Source of the DNA: Acetobacter sp.
GTDB lineage: Bacteria > Pseudomonadota > Alphaproteobacteria > RF32 > CAG-239
DNA length: 26,569 nucleotides
Assembly (NCBI GenBank): GCA_023665325.1
Contig: JAMPED010000021.1
Span: forward strand, 1 to 26,569
Direction: 5' to 3'
The position numbers were made by a program, and so were the translations under genes. Below the pieces are notes generated by a model. The model saw nothing but the letters and a program-made list of their open reading frames with translations. It had not been told where the DNA came from and did no database searches. Positions 1-7,865 of the stretch are shown in pieces. Position 1 is the first letter of the stretch, and the number at the start of each line of letters is the position of its first letter.

Positions 1-1
1 G

Positions 2-247
2 ATTAGCACCACTGGGACGAGTTGTTTTGATTACATGAGAGAATTACTCTATCAAAATCTTTCTTATAACACTACGATATAGATAACCACCTTACCTAAA
101 TATTATTTAGATGTAAATGAGATTATCCATATATCTGATAGAGAAAGTAACATTGATGGAGACTTCCTCATTACTCAATTCACGTTACCATTAACTTATA
201 ATGGTACTATGAGCATTACTGCAACTGAAATATTAACAAGAGTATAA
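2..247 (+). CDS. Tail hub/baseplate-like protein, C-terminal end only
   Basis: The reading frame is open from the window edge and ends in TAA, giving the last 81 residues of a protein whose start lies outside. One in-frame TAG (Gln) is present. The sequence has the look of the C-terminal domain of phage tail hub or tail-endopeptidase-associated proteins (DUF5048-like), with the stretches YYLDVNEIIHISD and SITATEILTRV. This family link is from memory of the pattern and was not searched. It is followed 13 bases later by the next tail gene, which has a clear ribosome site (GGAGG), so the two are probably co-transcribed and act in the tail tip. Confidence 0.55.
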
Positions 248-260
248 GGAGGAAAAGGAC

Positions 261-1037
261 ATGGCAAGAGTAGGTTAGATTGTGTATAATCTACAGGACT
301 ACCAGCAAAGTGGTGGCCGCATATCTACTTCAGGTGCCAATGTTTTTGCTACTATTGTTGATACCGAACCAGGATATAAAGATAATAAAATCAATATTTA
401 TGAGAACGTTGTCTCTCGCTATGATGGGCAACGTTTTCATAAGCTTGGTATTTAGGCTACTCCTGGTACTCAATTTATCCTTAATGGAACAAAAGGTATG
501 ATAGTAGGAAGAAACGGTATATATGAATTAGATGATGATATTGTAATCACAGAGTTAGCTTTTATAAGACCGAGAAATTATGTTCTCGACTAGAGAGCCA
601 CTCAGGATAAATTAGATGATGGTATTCGAGTATTGACTGCGGCAGAACAAACAAGAACTACTGCGCTTAATAATCTAGATGACAAATACGAATTAAAGGA
701 TTTGTTAGTAGATGAAGCTACTCAGAGCGCTGATGGGACTAAGTATATTTATCCTGATGAAATATATACTGATTGGAAGAATTCAAATCCTCAATTTTTT
801 GATACTTACAGTGATAACGGTGATGGAACCTTTAGTGTAGATAAGACTGTTGTTGATGATTAGTTGGTTCAATTTAATAAGGATTATTGGACTGAATATA
901 CAGATATTTAGAATGCTTATCAAGAGACATATGAAAGCGCTTATGCTGATTTAACTCTTGGCCTAAATGGTGTGTATATGATTGATAACACTACAGAGGG
1001 TGACCTTGAAAACGTCATCATTGACTTTCTATATTAA
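261..1037 (+). CDS. Tail-associated protein of unknown function (258 aa, five TAG codons)
   Basis: The ATG follows a GGAGG site and the frame ends in TAA. Reading TAG as Gln joins five pieces into one 258-residue acidic protein; under the standard code nothing longer than about 75 residues survives. The start reads MARVGQIVYNLQDYQ. The middle holds a beta-rich stretch (about residues 30-115), and the rest is rich in Asp, Tyr and Thr. No catalytic motif, signal peptide or membrane segment is visible. It lies between a tail hub-like gene and a giant tail fibre, with 14 bases to the next start, so a baseplate, connector or fibre-attachment role is inferred from position only. Confidence 0.75.
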
Positions 1038-1051
1038 GGGAGGCAAGACGT

Positions 1052-4000
1052 ATGGATAGTTTCTACGGAGGTCGTAAGGGCCAAGATTTTGCTATTACTC
1101 CTGCTGATAAGCAAAATAATAAGTTAGCATTTGAAAATAAAGTCGCCCTTGAAGATGATTTAAAACAAAGATGGCAGTCTCCTATTGGCGTAGGAGATTA
1201 TGTTCTTGTAAGCTATGGAATGGCAAGTGATGAGGGCTATTCTGAAAAGCTACAAAAAGATTTAGACAAGTATAAAAGAAGTTATAACTCCACTCTATGG
1301 GAGAAGATTTATACTGAAAATACTTGGACTGGAGATTCAGAAGTTCTCTTCCTTTCTCAAAAGAAAGGACTTGGTTATAGATTAGTAACCTCTATGACTG
1401 GTAACACACCTAAGTTTGTTAGCGATGTTACAGTCAATCCAGTTTCCCCAGATACTCCACCTACTGCATCTATTGATAGTACGAATGTAGATTCTCCAGA
1501 GTTAATCTTGAATCTACCAAAATCTCAATATATGACAGTTATTAAAGGTGATAATGTAGATTCAGATGATGAACCAATTTTAATTTGGTAGGATGAATCT
1601 GGAAATAAAGTAGATAGCGAGTAGGTTAAAAAACTAGATAACCCTTAGCTAATTCTTCGTTTGCCGCTGGCTCAAGTCATTAAATTTAATGATGTTGTAC
1701 CTGAAGATGCAGACTTTAAGCCAAAAATGGATTGGGTAAATACGGATGACCCAACTAAGACTGGTGATAGAGATAATAAAATCAACAGCCCAGAATTGAC
1801 TTTGCACTTGCCGCAAGCGCAAGTATTAAAAAATTCCCATGTAACTGTATTGCCGCAAGATGTAACTGAGAAACCAGCTGTGGAAATAGTTACAACTGGC
1901 AACAACTCAGATGGGAGTAAAAAAATCAATGAACCAGAGTTGATTTTTAAAGTGCCTGTTGCGCAATCTATCGACTGGTTGGGATTGGTAGATATCTTGC
2001 CTGCCGGTTCAAAACCAGAGATTGTATGGGACAACAGTGATATTGCCGCAGAACCAGATGGCTCTTTTGATAATACCCTAAATAAGCCTAAGTTAGGATT
2101 TAAGCTTCCTGTGGGTCAGAAGTTTAGACAAGGCGCGGGTGGCGTCCAGGTTAGATTTACTGACGCGGGTAATATACCATCTGTATCTCTTGATACAACG
2201 GGTAGCTGGGATGATGGTGTTTCTAAAGTAGATGAACCTGGTTTAATTTTTACTTTACCTCTCTCTCAGAAGATTAACTTCTTGGGTTGGAAAACAAGTA
2301 ACGTGCTTGATGCGAATCAAGCCCCAAGAGTAGAATGGGTAGATACAGATGACCCTACGCAGGATGGTATTCAATCTGACACCAATAATAGTCCGACGTT
2401 GGAAATCTTCTTGCCGCGTTCTCAAGTATTACAGCAACCTGAAAGGGTATTAGCTGGACCTACTGTTGCTCCATCTGTTAGAGATATTGGTACTGTTAAT
2501 GAACCTAAATATGAATTTACTCTACCTAAAGCAGTAAAGTTTTATAATCTAAGTGATGAAGATTAGACTTCTACTACTTACTTTATCAAGAGTTTACCAG
2601 ATGCTAAATACAATGATATGGAAGTAGGAGATTACCTAATCAATGACGCGACAGGTTTCTTGTATCGTGTATCTGAAAAAACTGCTACTACTATTCGCTT
2701 TAATTACGAAGCGAGATTTAGTATGTACGTTCCAGAGACTGGGCAAGAAACTACAACTTCTTTCTATCAAGACGCTTCAAATGAATGGCAACGTAATGAG
2801 ATTAGCGTAAGAAGAAGATATCTTGATACCGCGCAAACTAAAGTTCAATTCTTGTTTACTATTCCTAATCAACCAAGATTTGAATTTACAGTAAGCGCTA
2901 TTGCGCCAGCAGATACTATGAGCATTAGTCAACCATCTATTAAGGATGATTCTACAATTACTCATAGCTTGAAGATTCCTCGTGGCTCCCGCATTTTCGC
3001 CAGTGAAATTGCAAGCACTCTTGGTGAGAATGGTGACGTATGGTTGAACTCTAAGACTGGCGACCTTTACAATCACGATGGTACTAGTTGGGGTTCTGCT
3101 GTTGGCAATATTAAAGGGCCAAAGGGTGACGCTTTAAATATTATCAATTCTTTTGATTATGATAACTTAACTGAGCGCACCGCAGATACTTTACCTAATG
3201 TTGCTAGTCTATTAGAGAGAGACTTGGGCATTACCGGACCTGATGATTACCCAGCGCCTGACCAGTTAATTAAAGTTACTTGGACACAAAAAGATATTAC
3301 CAATGGTAATACATTATCTGAAACTTCTTACTGGTATTTCTATATTCCAGATAAAGGCTGGGATAGAGCACAAGTAACCGCGGGTCTTGGTGATGTTATT
3401 GCTAATGTATATAGCAGCAATAATGAAGATAATAAGACATATAGTATTGGATATATCAATAGCTTGATAGATGATAATGCTACTGTTGATTTGGATAAGA
3501 AGACATATAGTATTGAACAAATCAATCGTATGACTTCTTGGCAAGATTTGACAAGCGGTTTGTCTGCGCCTTTACAGCTATATAAAGGTTCTACTTTACC
3601 TACTGCGATTAGAGAAGGTAGCGTATATCTTATTACTGTAAGAGACCAAGGTAGAGATATAGGTAATAACTTATTCGTAGATATTTCTAATAGTACAAGA
3701 GTTCAGATTTCTGCTTCTAAGTTGAGTAAGTCTGTTGCTGATGGTAGCGGTGGTACTACTTATATTGTAGTAGAGGCTGAAGATGTAGTTGCCAAGAGCA
3801 AGATAGCTAACGCAGCTGAAAATGCTGTTCTTGTTGGTGCCGCTAAGAATAGTTTTGGTACTAATGAAGTTAAAGCTATTCCTAACACAAGTGGCGCTTT
3901 CCATAGTGATGGTTTAACTGCACCTAAGTTTGGAACACTTCCTCTTTCTGCTGGCGGTGTAGGTGCTACTAATGCTGCGGGCGCGAGAACTAATTTGGAA

Positions 4001-4063
4001 GTATATTCTAAAGATGAAACAGAAGAATTAGTTACTTGGGGTAGTTTTGCTGATTTAATCTAA
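1052..4063 (+). CDS. Giant repetitive tail fibre / tail appendage protein (1003 aa)
   Basis: The ATG follows GGAGG and the frame is continuous to TAA only if four TAGs (codons 180, 191, 199 and 505) are read as Gln. Residues 148-496 hold about eight modules of roughly 50 residues, each ending in a motif like SPELxxxLPxxQ. A region near residue 690 has a collagen-like GPKGD, and the C-terminus carries GGVGATNAAGARTNLEVYSK, a module common in phage tail fibres. The architecture is an extended trimeric-type fibre or neck passage structure; the exact role is inferred. The next gene repeats the GGTGAT/ARTALEVYSK module, suggesting the two proteins join or share an assembly interface. A terminator hairpin follows. 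Confidence 0.85.
1493..2539 (+). repeat. Tandem ~50-residue protein repeats in the tail fibre gene
   Basis: Translated with TAG as Gln, copies of the motif [SNEK]Px[LY]xxxLPxxxx begin at about residues 148, 197, 246, 294, 345, 395, 447 and 484 of the fibre. Spacing is 48-52 residues, except the last at 37. DNA identity is low, so this is an old protein-level repeat rather than a recent DNA duplication. Two TAGs lie in the linker before the second copy and one is inside it (NPQLILRLP). Confidence 0.8.
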
Positions 4064-4123
4064 TCAAGTTAATCTACTCAAAAGAATTTTTATAGTAATT
4101 GAAAGATAAGATATCTTGATTAC

Positions 4124-4164
4124 AAGGGAGAAGATATGTCTTATCTTCTCCCTTAATTTTATTT
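4124..4164 (+). terminator. Rho-independent terminator after the giant tail fibre gene
   Basis: A perfect 13-base-pair inverted repeat (4124-4136 with 4142-4154), loop TGTCT, is followed by AATTTTATTT. It separates the fibre gene from the next tail gene. It may be only partial, because the following gene has the same orientation and no obvious promoter of its own. Confidence 0.7.
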
Positions 4165-4181
4165 CTAAGGAGGATATTAAG

Positions 4182-4784
4182 ATGGCTCTATTTAAGCTTT
4201 TTAGAGGCGACCGCGCTTTATTGGATAGCAGCGTACCTCTTAAAGATGGATATGCTTACTTCTGCATGGATACTGGTGAGTTCTTCATTGATGCAGATTT
4301 CGGTGGAACCACTGGTATAAAGCGTGTCCAGATTAACGCTAACTTAGCAAAAGGTTTGACTGATGGTTCTAGTACTATTGATATTGATGATGTTGTTCTA
4401 ACTACTGATATTATTGATATTGACCACGGTGGTACTGGTGCTACAACTAAGGCCGCCGCAAGAACCGCACTTGAAGTCTATAGTAAGACCGAGACTGACG
4501 GCGTAGCTAAGAAGTCTGCGGCTAAGCGTTATAGTCTAACTATTCCTGTTAATGGCTGGAGTGGTAGCGGACCTTATACTTATACTTACGCTAATACTGC
4601 TTTGACTTGCGGCTTGGCTGGTGATGTGCCACCTTTAATCGCGCCAGAAGATGGTACTGATACAACTGAATATAGTAAGATTGATAAAGCTATGGCAACG
4701 GCTGGAACAGGTATCGTGTTTACTGCTGAAAAGAAACCAGAAGCTGCTCTTACCTTGATTATTGTTGATAACGCTCAGAAATAA
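4182..4784 (+). CDS. Tail tip / minor tail protein with GGTGAT fibre module (200 aa)
   Basis: The ATG at 4182 is preceded at proper distance by AAGGAGG; an in-frame upstream ATG at 4116 lies before the terminator hairpin and lacks such a site. The N-terminus MALFKLFRGDRALLD and the following DGYAYFCMDTGEFFID resemble a family often found in gut Firmicutes phages next to tail fibres. Residues about 90-115 hold HGGTGATTKAAARTALEVYS, close to the end of the preceding giant fibre. The C-terminal 70 residues form a Thr/Ala-rich, probably beta-structured domain. No TAG is used. A structural role at the tail tip is inferred from context and module sharing. Confidence 0.75.
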   Translation: MALFKLFRGDRALLDSSVPLKDGYAYFCMDTGEFFIDADFGGTTGIKRVQINANLAKGLTDGSSTIDIDDVVLTTDIIDIDHGGTGATTKAAARTALEVYSKTETDGVAKKSAAKRYSLTIPVNGWSGSGPYTYTYANTALTCGLAGDVPPLIAPEDGTDTTEYSKIDKAMATAGTGIVFTAEKKPEAALTLIIVDNAQK

Positions 4785-4790
4785 AAAAAT

Positions 4791-4826
4791 AGCCCCTTGG
4801 GAGATTTTACTCCCAAGGGGCTTTTC
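4791..4826. terminator. Bidirectional terminator between convergent genes
   Basis: A perfect 13-bp stem (4791-4803 with 4810-4822), loop ATTTTA, is followed by TTTTCTTTG on the + strand and by an A-run (AAAAAAAT) on the left side that becomes a U-tract on the minus strand. It sits between the tail gene ending at 4784 and the holin gene ending at 4831. Confidence 0.85.
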
Positions 4827-4830
4827 TTTG

Positions 4831-5223
4831 TTATTGCAACTTATTTGCGTTAACAGTAGATTCAATCTTCTTAATGAGATAGGTCTGCAAGTCGCCAGTA
4901 GTTTCGTTGATGTAGGTCTTTACATCTTCACTGAGAATATCCATTACTGCGACATAAGTTTCCTCAAATGCTTTCTTCTGCGCTTCAGCGTCAAACTTAC
5001 CTTGCTTCTTCAGAGAATCAACATAGGTTTGATTAGTAGCAATAACACATTCGGTGATAGTATCGGTAATGAGTTGCGTGTACTTTGCGGTAAGCTCATT
5101 ATCCGCTTTCTGTGTTAATTCATCTGCTTTTGCTTGGAAGAATTTAACAGCATATCTGGTTAGAATAGCCAGTAAAGGAATTACACAAATCTCGAAGATT
5201 TCAGCAATTAGTTGAGTATTCAT
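4831..5223 (-). CDS. Holin, LLH family-like (130 aa)
   Basis: The ATG is preceded by an AAGGA-like site and the frame ends in TAA with no TAG. One hydrophobic segment lies near the N-terminus (about residues 5-28, with FEICVIPLLAILTRYAVKFF). It is followed by a long charged helical region rich in Lys, Glu, Ala and Gln that can form a coiled coil. This layout and the phrasing match the phage holin LLH family (Pfam Holin_LLH type), which makes membrane lesions for lysis. Its gene lies directly downstream of the broken recombinase gene and ends at a shared bidirectional terminator. A second holin-like gene is at 16448-16894, so this one may be a partner or a replacement. Family call is from sequence pattern only. 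Confidence 0.7.
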   Translation of the reverse strand: MNTQLIAEIFEICVIPLLAILTRYAVKFFQAKADELTQKADNELTAKYTQLITDTITECVIATNQTYVDSLKKQGKFDAEAQKKAFEETYVAVMDILSEDVKTYINETTGDLQTYLIKKIESTVNANKLQ

Positions 5224-5272
5224 AGATAATCCTTCTTTCTGATGTTTTCTTCATTTATCTATGAAAATAATC

Positions 5273-5887
5273 TTAATAGTCTGAATTCTATTTGTCCAAT
5301 TCTTGACGTTCATAAATTCTTAATCTTAAAGTTGATTCTGACATTTCAGGACAATCTTTAGCCAGACGTGTGATTGGTTCATTGTGGAGATAGCGCTCAT
5401 ATAATTCTTCAAAGTTTGCTGGAAGTGGCTTCTTAGGACGACCAAACTTAACACCTTTAGCCTTTGCGGCAGCGATACCTTCAGTTTGGCGTTGACGGAT
5501 ATAAGAACGTTCTTGTTCTGCGGCAAATGACAAGATTTGTAGGACCAGGTCGCTCACAAAAGTTCCTAAGAAGTCCTTGCCGACCGTAGTATCAAGCAGC
5601 GGCATATCTAAGACTTTAATGTCTACTTCTTTCTCTTTTGTTATTAAGCGCCATTGAGTTTGGATTTCTTCATAGTTACGTCCTAATCAATCCACAGATT
5701 TAAAGAGAATGATATCTCCAGGCTGTACTTTGTTAAGCAATTCAATATAGGCTGGGCGGTCAAAGTCTTTACCTGATTGTTTATCGCTAAAGATATTAAC
5801 CTCATCGACTCCAGCTTGCTGAAGCGCAATCATTTGTCTGTCTAAATTTTGGTCACGAGAACTTACTCGTGCGTATCCATATAACAT
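5273..5887 (-). pseudogene. Serine recombinase (invertase/resolvase family) interrupted by an in-frame TGA
   Basis: The translation begins MLYGYARVSSRDQNLDRQ, the canonical N-terminus of small serine recombinases with the nucleophilic Ser in YARVSS. The frame runs on through the ExRSYIRQRQTEGIAAAKAK helix, a KFGRPKK hinge and a C-terminal helix-turn-helix-like region. Codon 67 (minus strand, plus positions 5687-5689) is TGA, exactly where the family has the first Arg of the DRLGR motif, an active-site residue. A single C-to-T change from CGA would explain it. TGA is a genuine stop elsewhere in the window, so full-length protein should not be made. The TAG at 5288-5290 is read as Gln, adding five residues before TAA. 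The gene precedes the holin gene and is next to an adhesin cassette, as expected for a DNA invertase. Confidence 0.8.
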
Positions 5888-5912
5888 AAGAAAATTCCTC
5901 CTAAATTTTTAT

Positions 5913-5949
5913 TCTATGAACGGGAGTTATCTTTTCTCCCGTTCATAGA
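5913..5949 (-). terminator. Perfect hairpin upstream of the recombinase gene (terminator or attenuator)
   Basis: A perfect 14-bp inverted repeat (5913-5926 with 5936-5949; arm TCTATGAACGGGAG) has a 9-base loop. Read on the minus strand it is followed by AATAAAAATTT, a modest U-rich tail, and lies between the DUF4376 gene and the recombinase start. It could end the adhesin transcript or attenuate entry into the recombinase and holin genes. Confidence 0.6.
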
Positions 5950-6002
5950 TATATAAGTTTTTGAATAAATGGATTATCCAAAAATGCCAAAAATTTTGGG
6001 AA
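5944..6002 (-). promoter_or_regulatory. Two-box intergenic motif, copy A
   Basis: On the minus strand, box 1 TTCCCAAAATTTTTGGCA (5985-6002) and box 2 AAACTTATATATCTATG (5944-5960) stand with the same 24-bp spacing as a second copy at 13269-13327. Box 1 ends in TTGGCA, similar to a -35 hexamer, but no matching -10 lies 17 bp on. It is upstream of the recombinase and holin genes, and box 2 runs into the hairpin at 5913-5949. A phage-specific promoter or operator is inferred. Confidence 0.45.
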
Positions 6003-6009
6003 TTTTCGC

Positions 6010-6675
6010 TTATAAGTTCTTTGAAGCTTGGATAATCGCGGTAAATGAAGTCTTGAGATTTTCGGGCAGACAATCTTCTGAATAGGTAATATTATCTAAT
6101 TCCTCTTTAGATGTTGCGTCCTTGATGCATTGGAGTAAGTGGTTGCAAAGAGTGGTGTGATAGAGCTTGTGTTGTGTTGCCGCTTCTGAGATTAAAGAAA
6201 TTTCACGCGCGCTATATAAGCGACATACATTTCCATCTGAGTGGTACGGAAACGAGGTCGCTCCCTCCTATATAGCTGCGGCCGCGGTTGAAAGGTTGAT
6301 TTGGTCTGTTTCTTCAAGACTAAAGTGTTCTTCGCCTTTTGATAAAGATATATCAAAACCATCTATAATGGCTTGATGACAAGATTGTTTAATTGATTGT
6401 TGTTTTGAAGAAATATAAGATGGTAATCTATCTTGTTCAATTTCTTCTTCTGAACGAGAAATAATATTTTTCCCATCCCATTTATACAGAGAGATACCAT
6501 CTTCTGATATAAGTGAACCTTTTAGATAGTTACTCTAAGCGTGCACATATTTGTCTCCTTGCCCTTCATCTATCTATAAGAATCCTTTTGTATCATGTAA
6601 AAATACATTACTTTCTATTTGTAGTATTTTTCCTTCATTATCTATTTTTATAAAAACTTTTGTTTTTTCTAACAT
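6010..6675 (-). CDS. DUF4376-like tail-fibre partner protein (221 aa)
   Basis: The ATG begins MLEKTKVFIKIDNEGKI and the frame runs through three TAGs (Gln) to TAA. The C-terminal half holds the stretch SAREISLISEAATQHKLYHT, followed by a Cys-containing helix and a final acidic helix. This resembles the DUF4376-type domain that often sits beside phage tail fibres. The gene starts 24 bases after the receptor-binding protein gene, the usual place for a fibre chaperone or assembly partner; that role is inferred. The first half is AT-rich with many ATA codons, while the second half uses GCG, CTC and ACC codons, so it looks mosaic. Another protein with a similar C-terminal organisation is encoded at 12032-12712. 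Confidence 0.65.
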
Positions 6676-6699
6676 ATAAATTTTATCTTCCTTTCTCTC

Positions 6700-7596
6700 T
6701 CAATATATTTCTGCATCTAAAAGCATGGGAGTAGTACTTAAATAAGTCACAGATGCTGGTAGATTTGATTTAAAAGATGTATTATTTGGATTTGTCATTC
6801 TTAGAGTAATAGTATTGTCCGTCATATCATAATTTATTACATTATTATCTGGGATACTAGTTATATGAGTTGTTTGATTTGTTACCGCAAATTCTGAAGG
6901 ATTGCTTAAAATAATAGTCGGTTTTATCCTAAGAGGCGTTCTAAGAGGTATAGGCACATAAAGTACAGAGGCATTACTGTTTGCTCTTGATAAAAATACG
7001 TCAAGCCTTGGTATTTTTTTTAAGTATCTCTCGCAGTCAAGCAATTCCTCTGTGTATTTTCTTGGTATAAATGGAGTTGCTATCTCTGATAATTCCATTT
7101 TTATCCATTCTATTTCTACTTGCGTGTCATAAGCAGCTTCTGTTATACCTAAAGCAAGTGTTAAAAAATTTGTTATTTTTAATTCTTTTGTTATTGTAAA
7201 AATTTGAAATTCCTCGGTTAAATTATTAAATATTTTATTATCTAAAGGATTTGTACCATCAGAAAAACTTAGATAAATTTTCCCACTTTTTGCTTTTGCT
7301 TTTATAGATATTGTATATTTATTATCTGATGGTATTTGATTTTTTTCAAAAGTGTAAAGTAATAGAGGATAACCATTGCGAGTTGTAAATTTTAATCCTC
7401 CATAATTATTTAATTTTTCATATACACCTTCTATACTGCTTCTTATATACCATCTATCAGCTATATACCCGCTCTATGATAATGTTATATTTTCTCCTCT
7501 TTGCCATATCTAAAAATCTCCATTTATTATTAAATTTGGATTAGATATTATATTTTTATCTTCCTTTTCTAATAACATACATTTAATTTCTGGCAT
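6700..7596 (-). CDS. Receptor-binding tail fibre/adhesin tip (298 aa), opposite strand to the main tail genes
   Basis: The ATG is preceded by AAGGAGG and the frame contains two TAGs (Gln). The start MPEIKCMLLEKED is followed at about residues 21-50 by NPNLIINGDFQIWQRG and GYIADRWY, a signature of carbohydrate-binding or receptor-binding domains at phage fibre tips. Near residues 170-190 EWIKMELSEIATPFIPR closes this beta-sandwich domain. The rest is a Thr/Asn-rich beta region. Codon use is very AT-rich (ATA, TTA, AAA, AAT), unlike the flanking genes, suggesting transfer. Its N-terminal EIKCMLLE resembles SVKCILTEQ of the DGR target adhesin at 7866, which suggests the two attach to the same fibre base. 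Function is inferred from motif and location. Confidence 0.75.
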
Positions 7597-7630
7597 ATTT
7601 TTATCCTCCTTAAAAATTATTTATCCCTTG

Positions 7631-7818
7631 AAAAAGCACACTTTAAAACAAAATTCTTGGTCAAAGATTATAAAGATACTTACATCTATTTTCATAGGTA
7701 TATGAAAGGTTAAGATAACCTCTTTTTTCTGATGATTTTTGTTGGGAAAGGATTGTCTTATCCTTTCCCAATTTTTTCGTATCTCTTGAAATCGCGCCTT
7801 CAAAAAAGTGTGCTTTTT
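7631..7818. repeat. Inverted repeat pair flanking a terminator in the divergent intergenic region
   Basis: The sequence AAAAAGCACACTTT at 7631-7644 recurs as its reverse complement at 7805-7818. Allowing one extra base, the similarity extends to TTG on the outer side of the left copy. The 160 bp between them hold a strong + strand terminator (7742-7778). The repeats lie between the minus-strand adhesin (start 7596) and the + strand DGR adhesin (start 7866). They could fold as an RNA stem or mark an invertible switch; neither is proven. Confidence 0.5.
7742..7778 (+). terminator. Strong Rho-independent terminator upstream of the DGR adhesin
   Basis: A 12-bp stem (TTGGGAAAGGAT at 7742-7753 with 7760-7771), loop TGTCTT, is followed by six T. 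It works only in the + direction, yet no + strand gene ends just before it; the nearest upstream + gene stops at 4784. It may insulate the DGR operon, or be left from a rearranged gene order. Confidence 0.75.
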
Positions 7819-7865
7819 TACAAAATAGATATACGAAGAAAAATCTAATAAGGAGGTAAACAACC

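Noticed and set aside
1052..4063. Several separate tail ORFs as read by the standard code
   Set aside because: The pieces share one frame and are split only by TAG; the module pattern continues across the TAGs, so they are one gene.
5687..5689. TGA also reassigned to a sense codon
   Set aside because: TGA ends the RT, dUTPase, NrdD and other genes at natural family ends, often overlapping the next start, so a broken recombinase is more likely.
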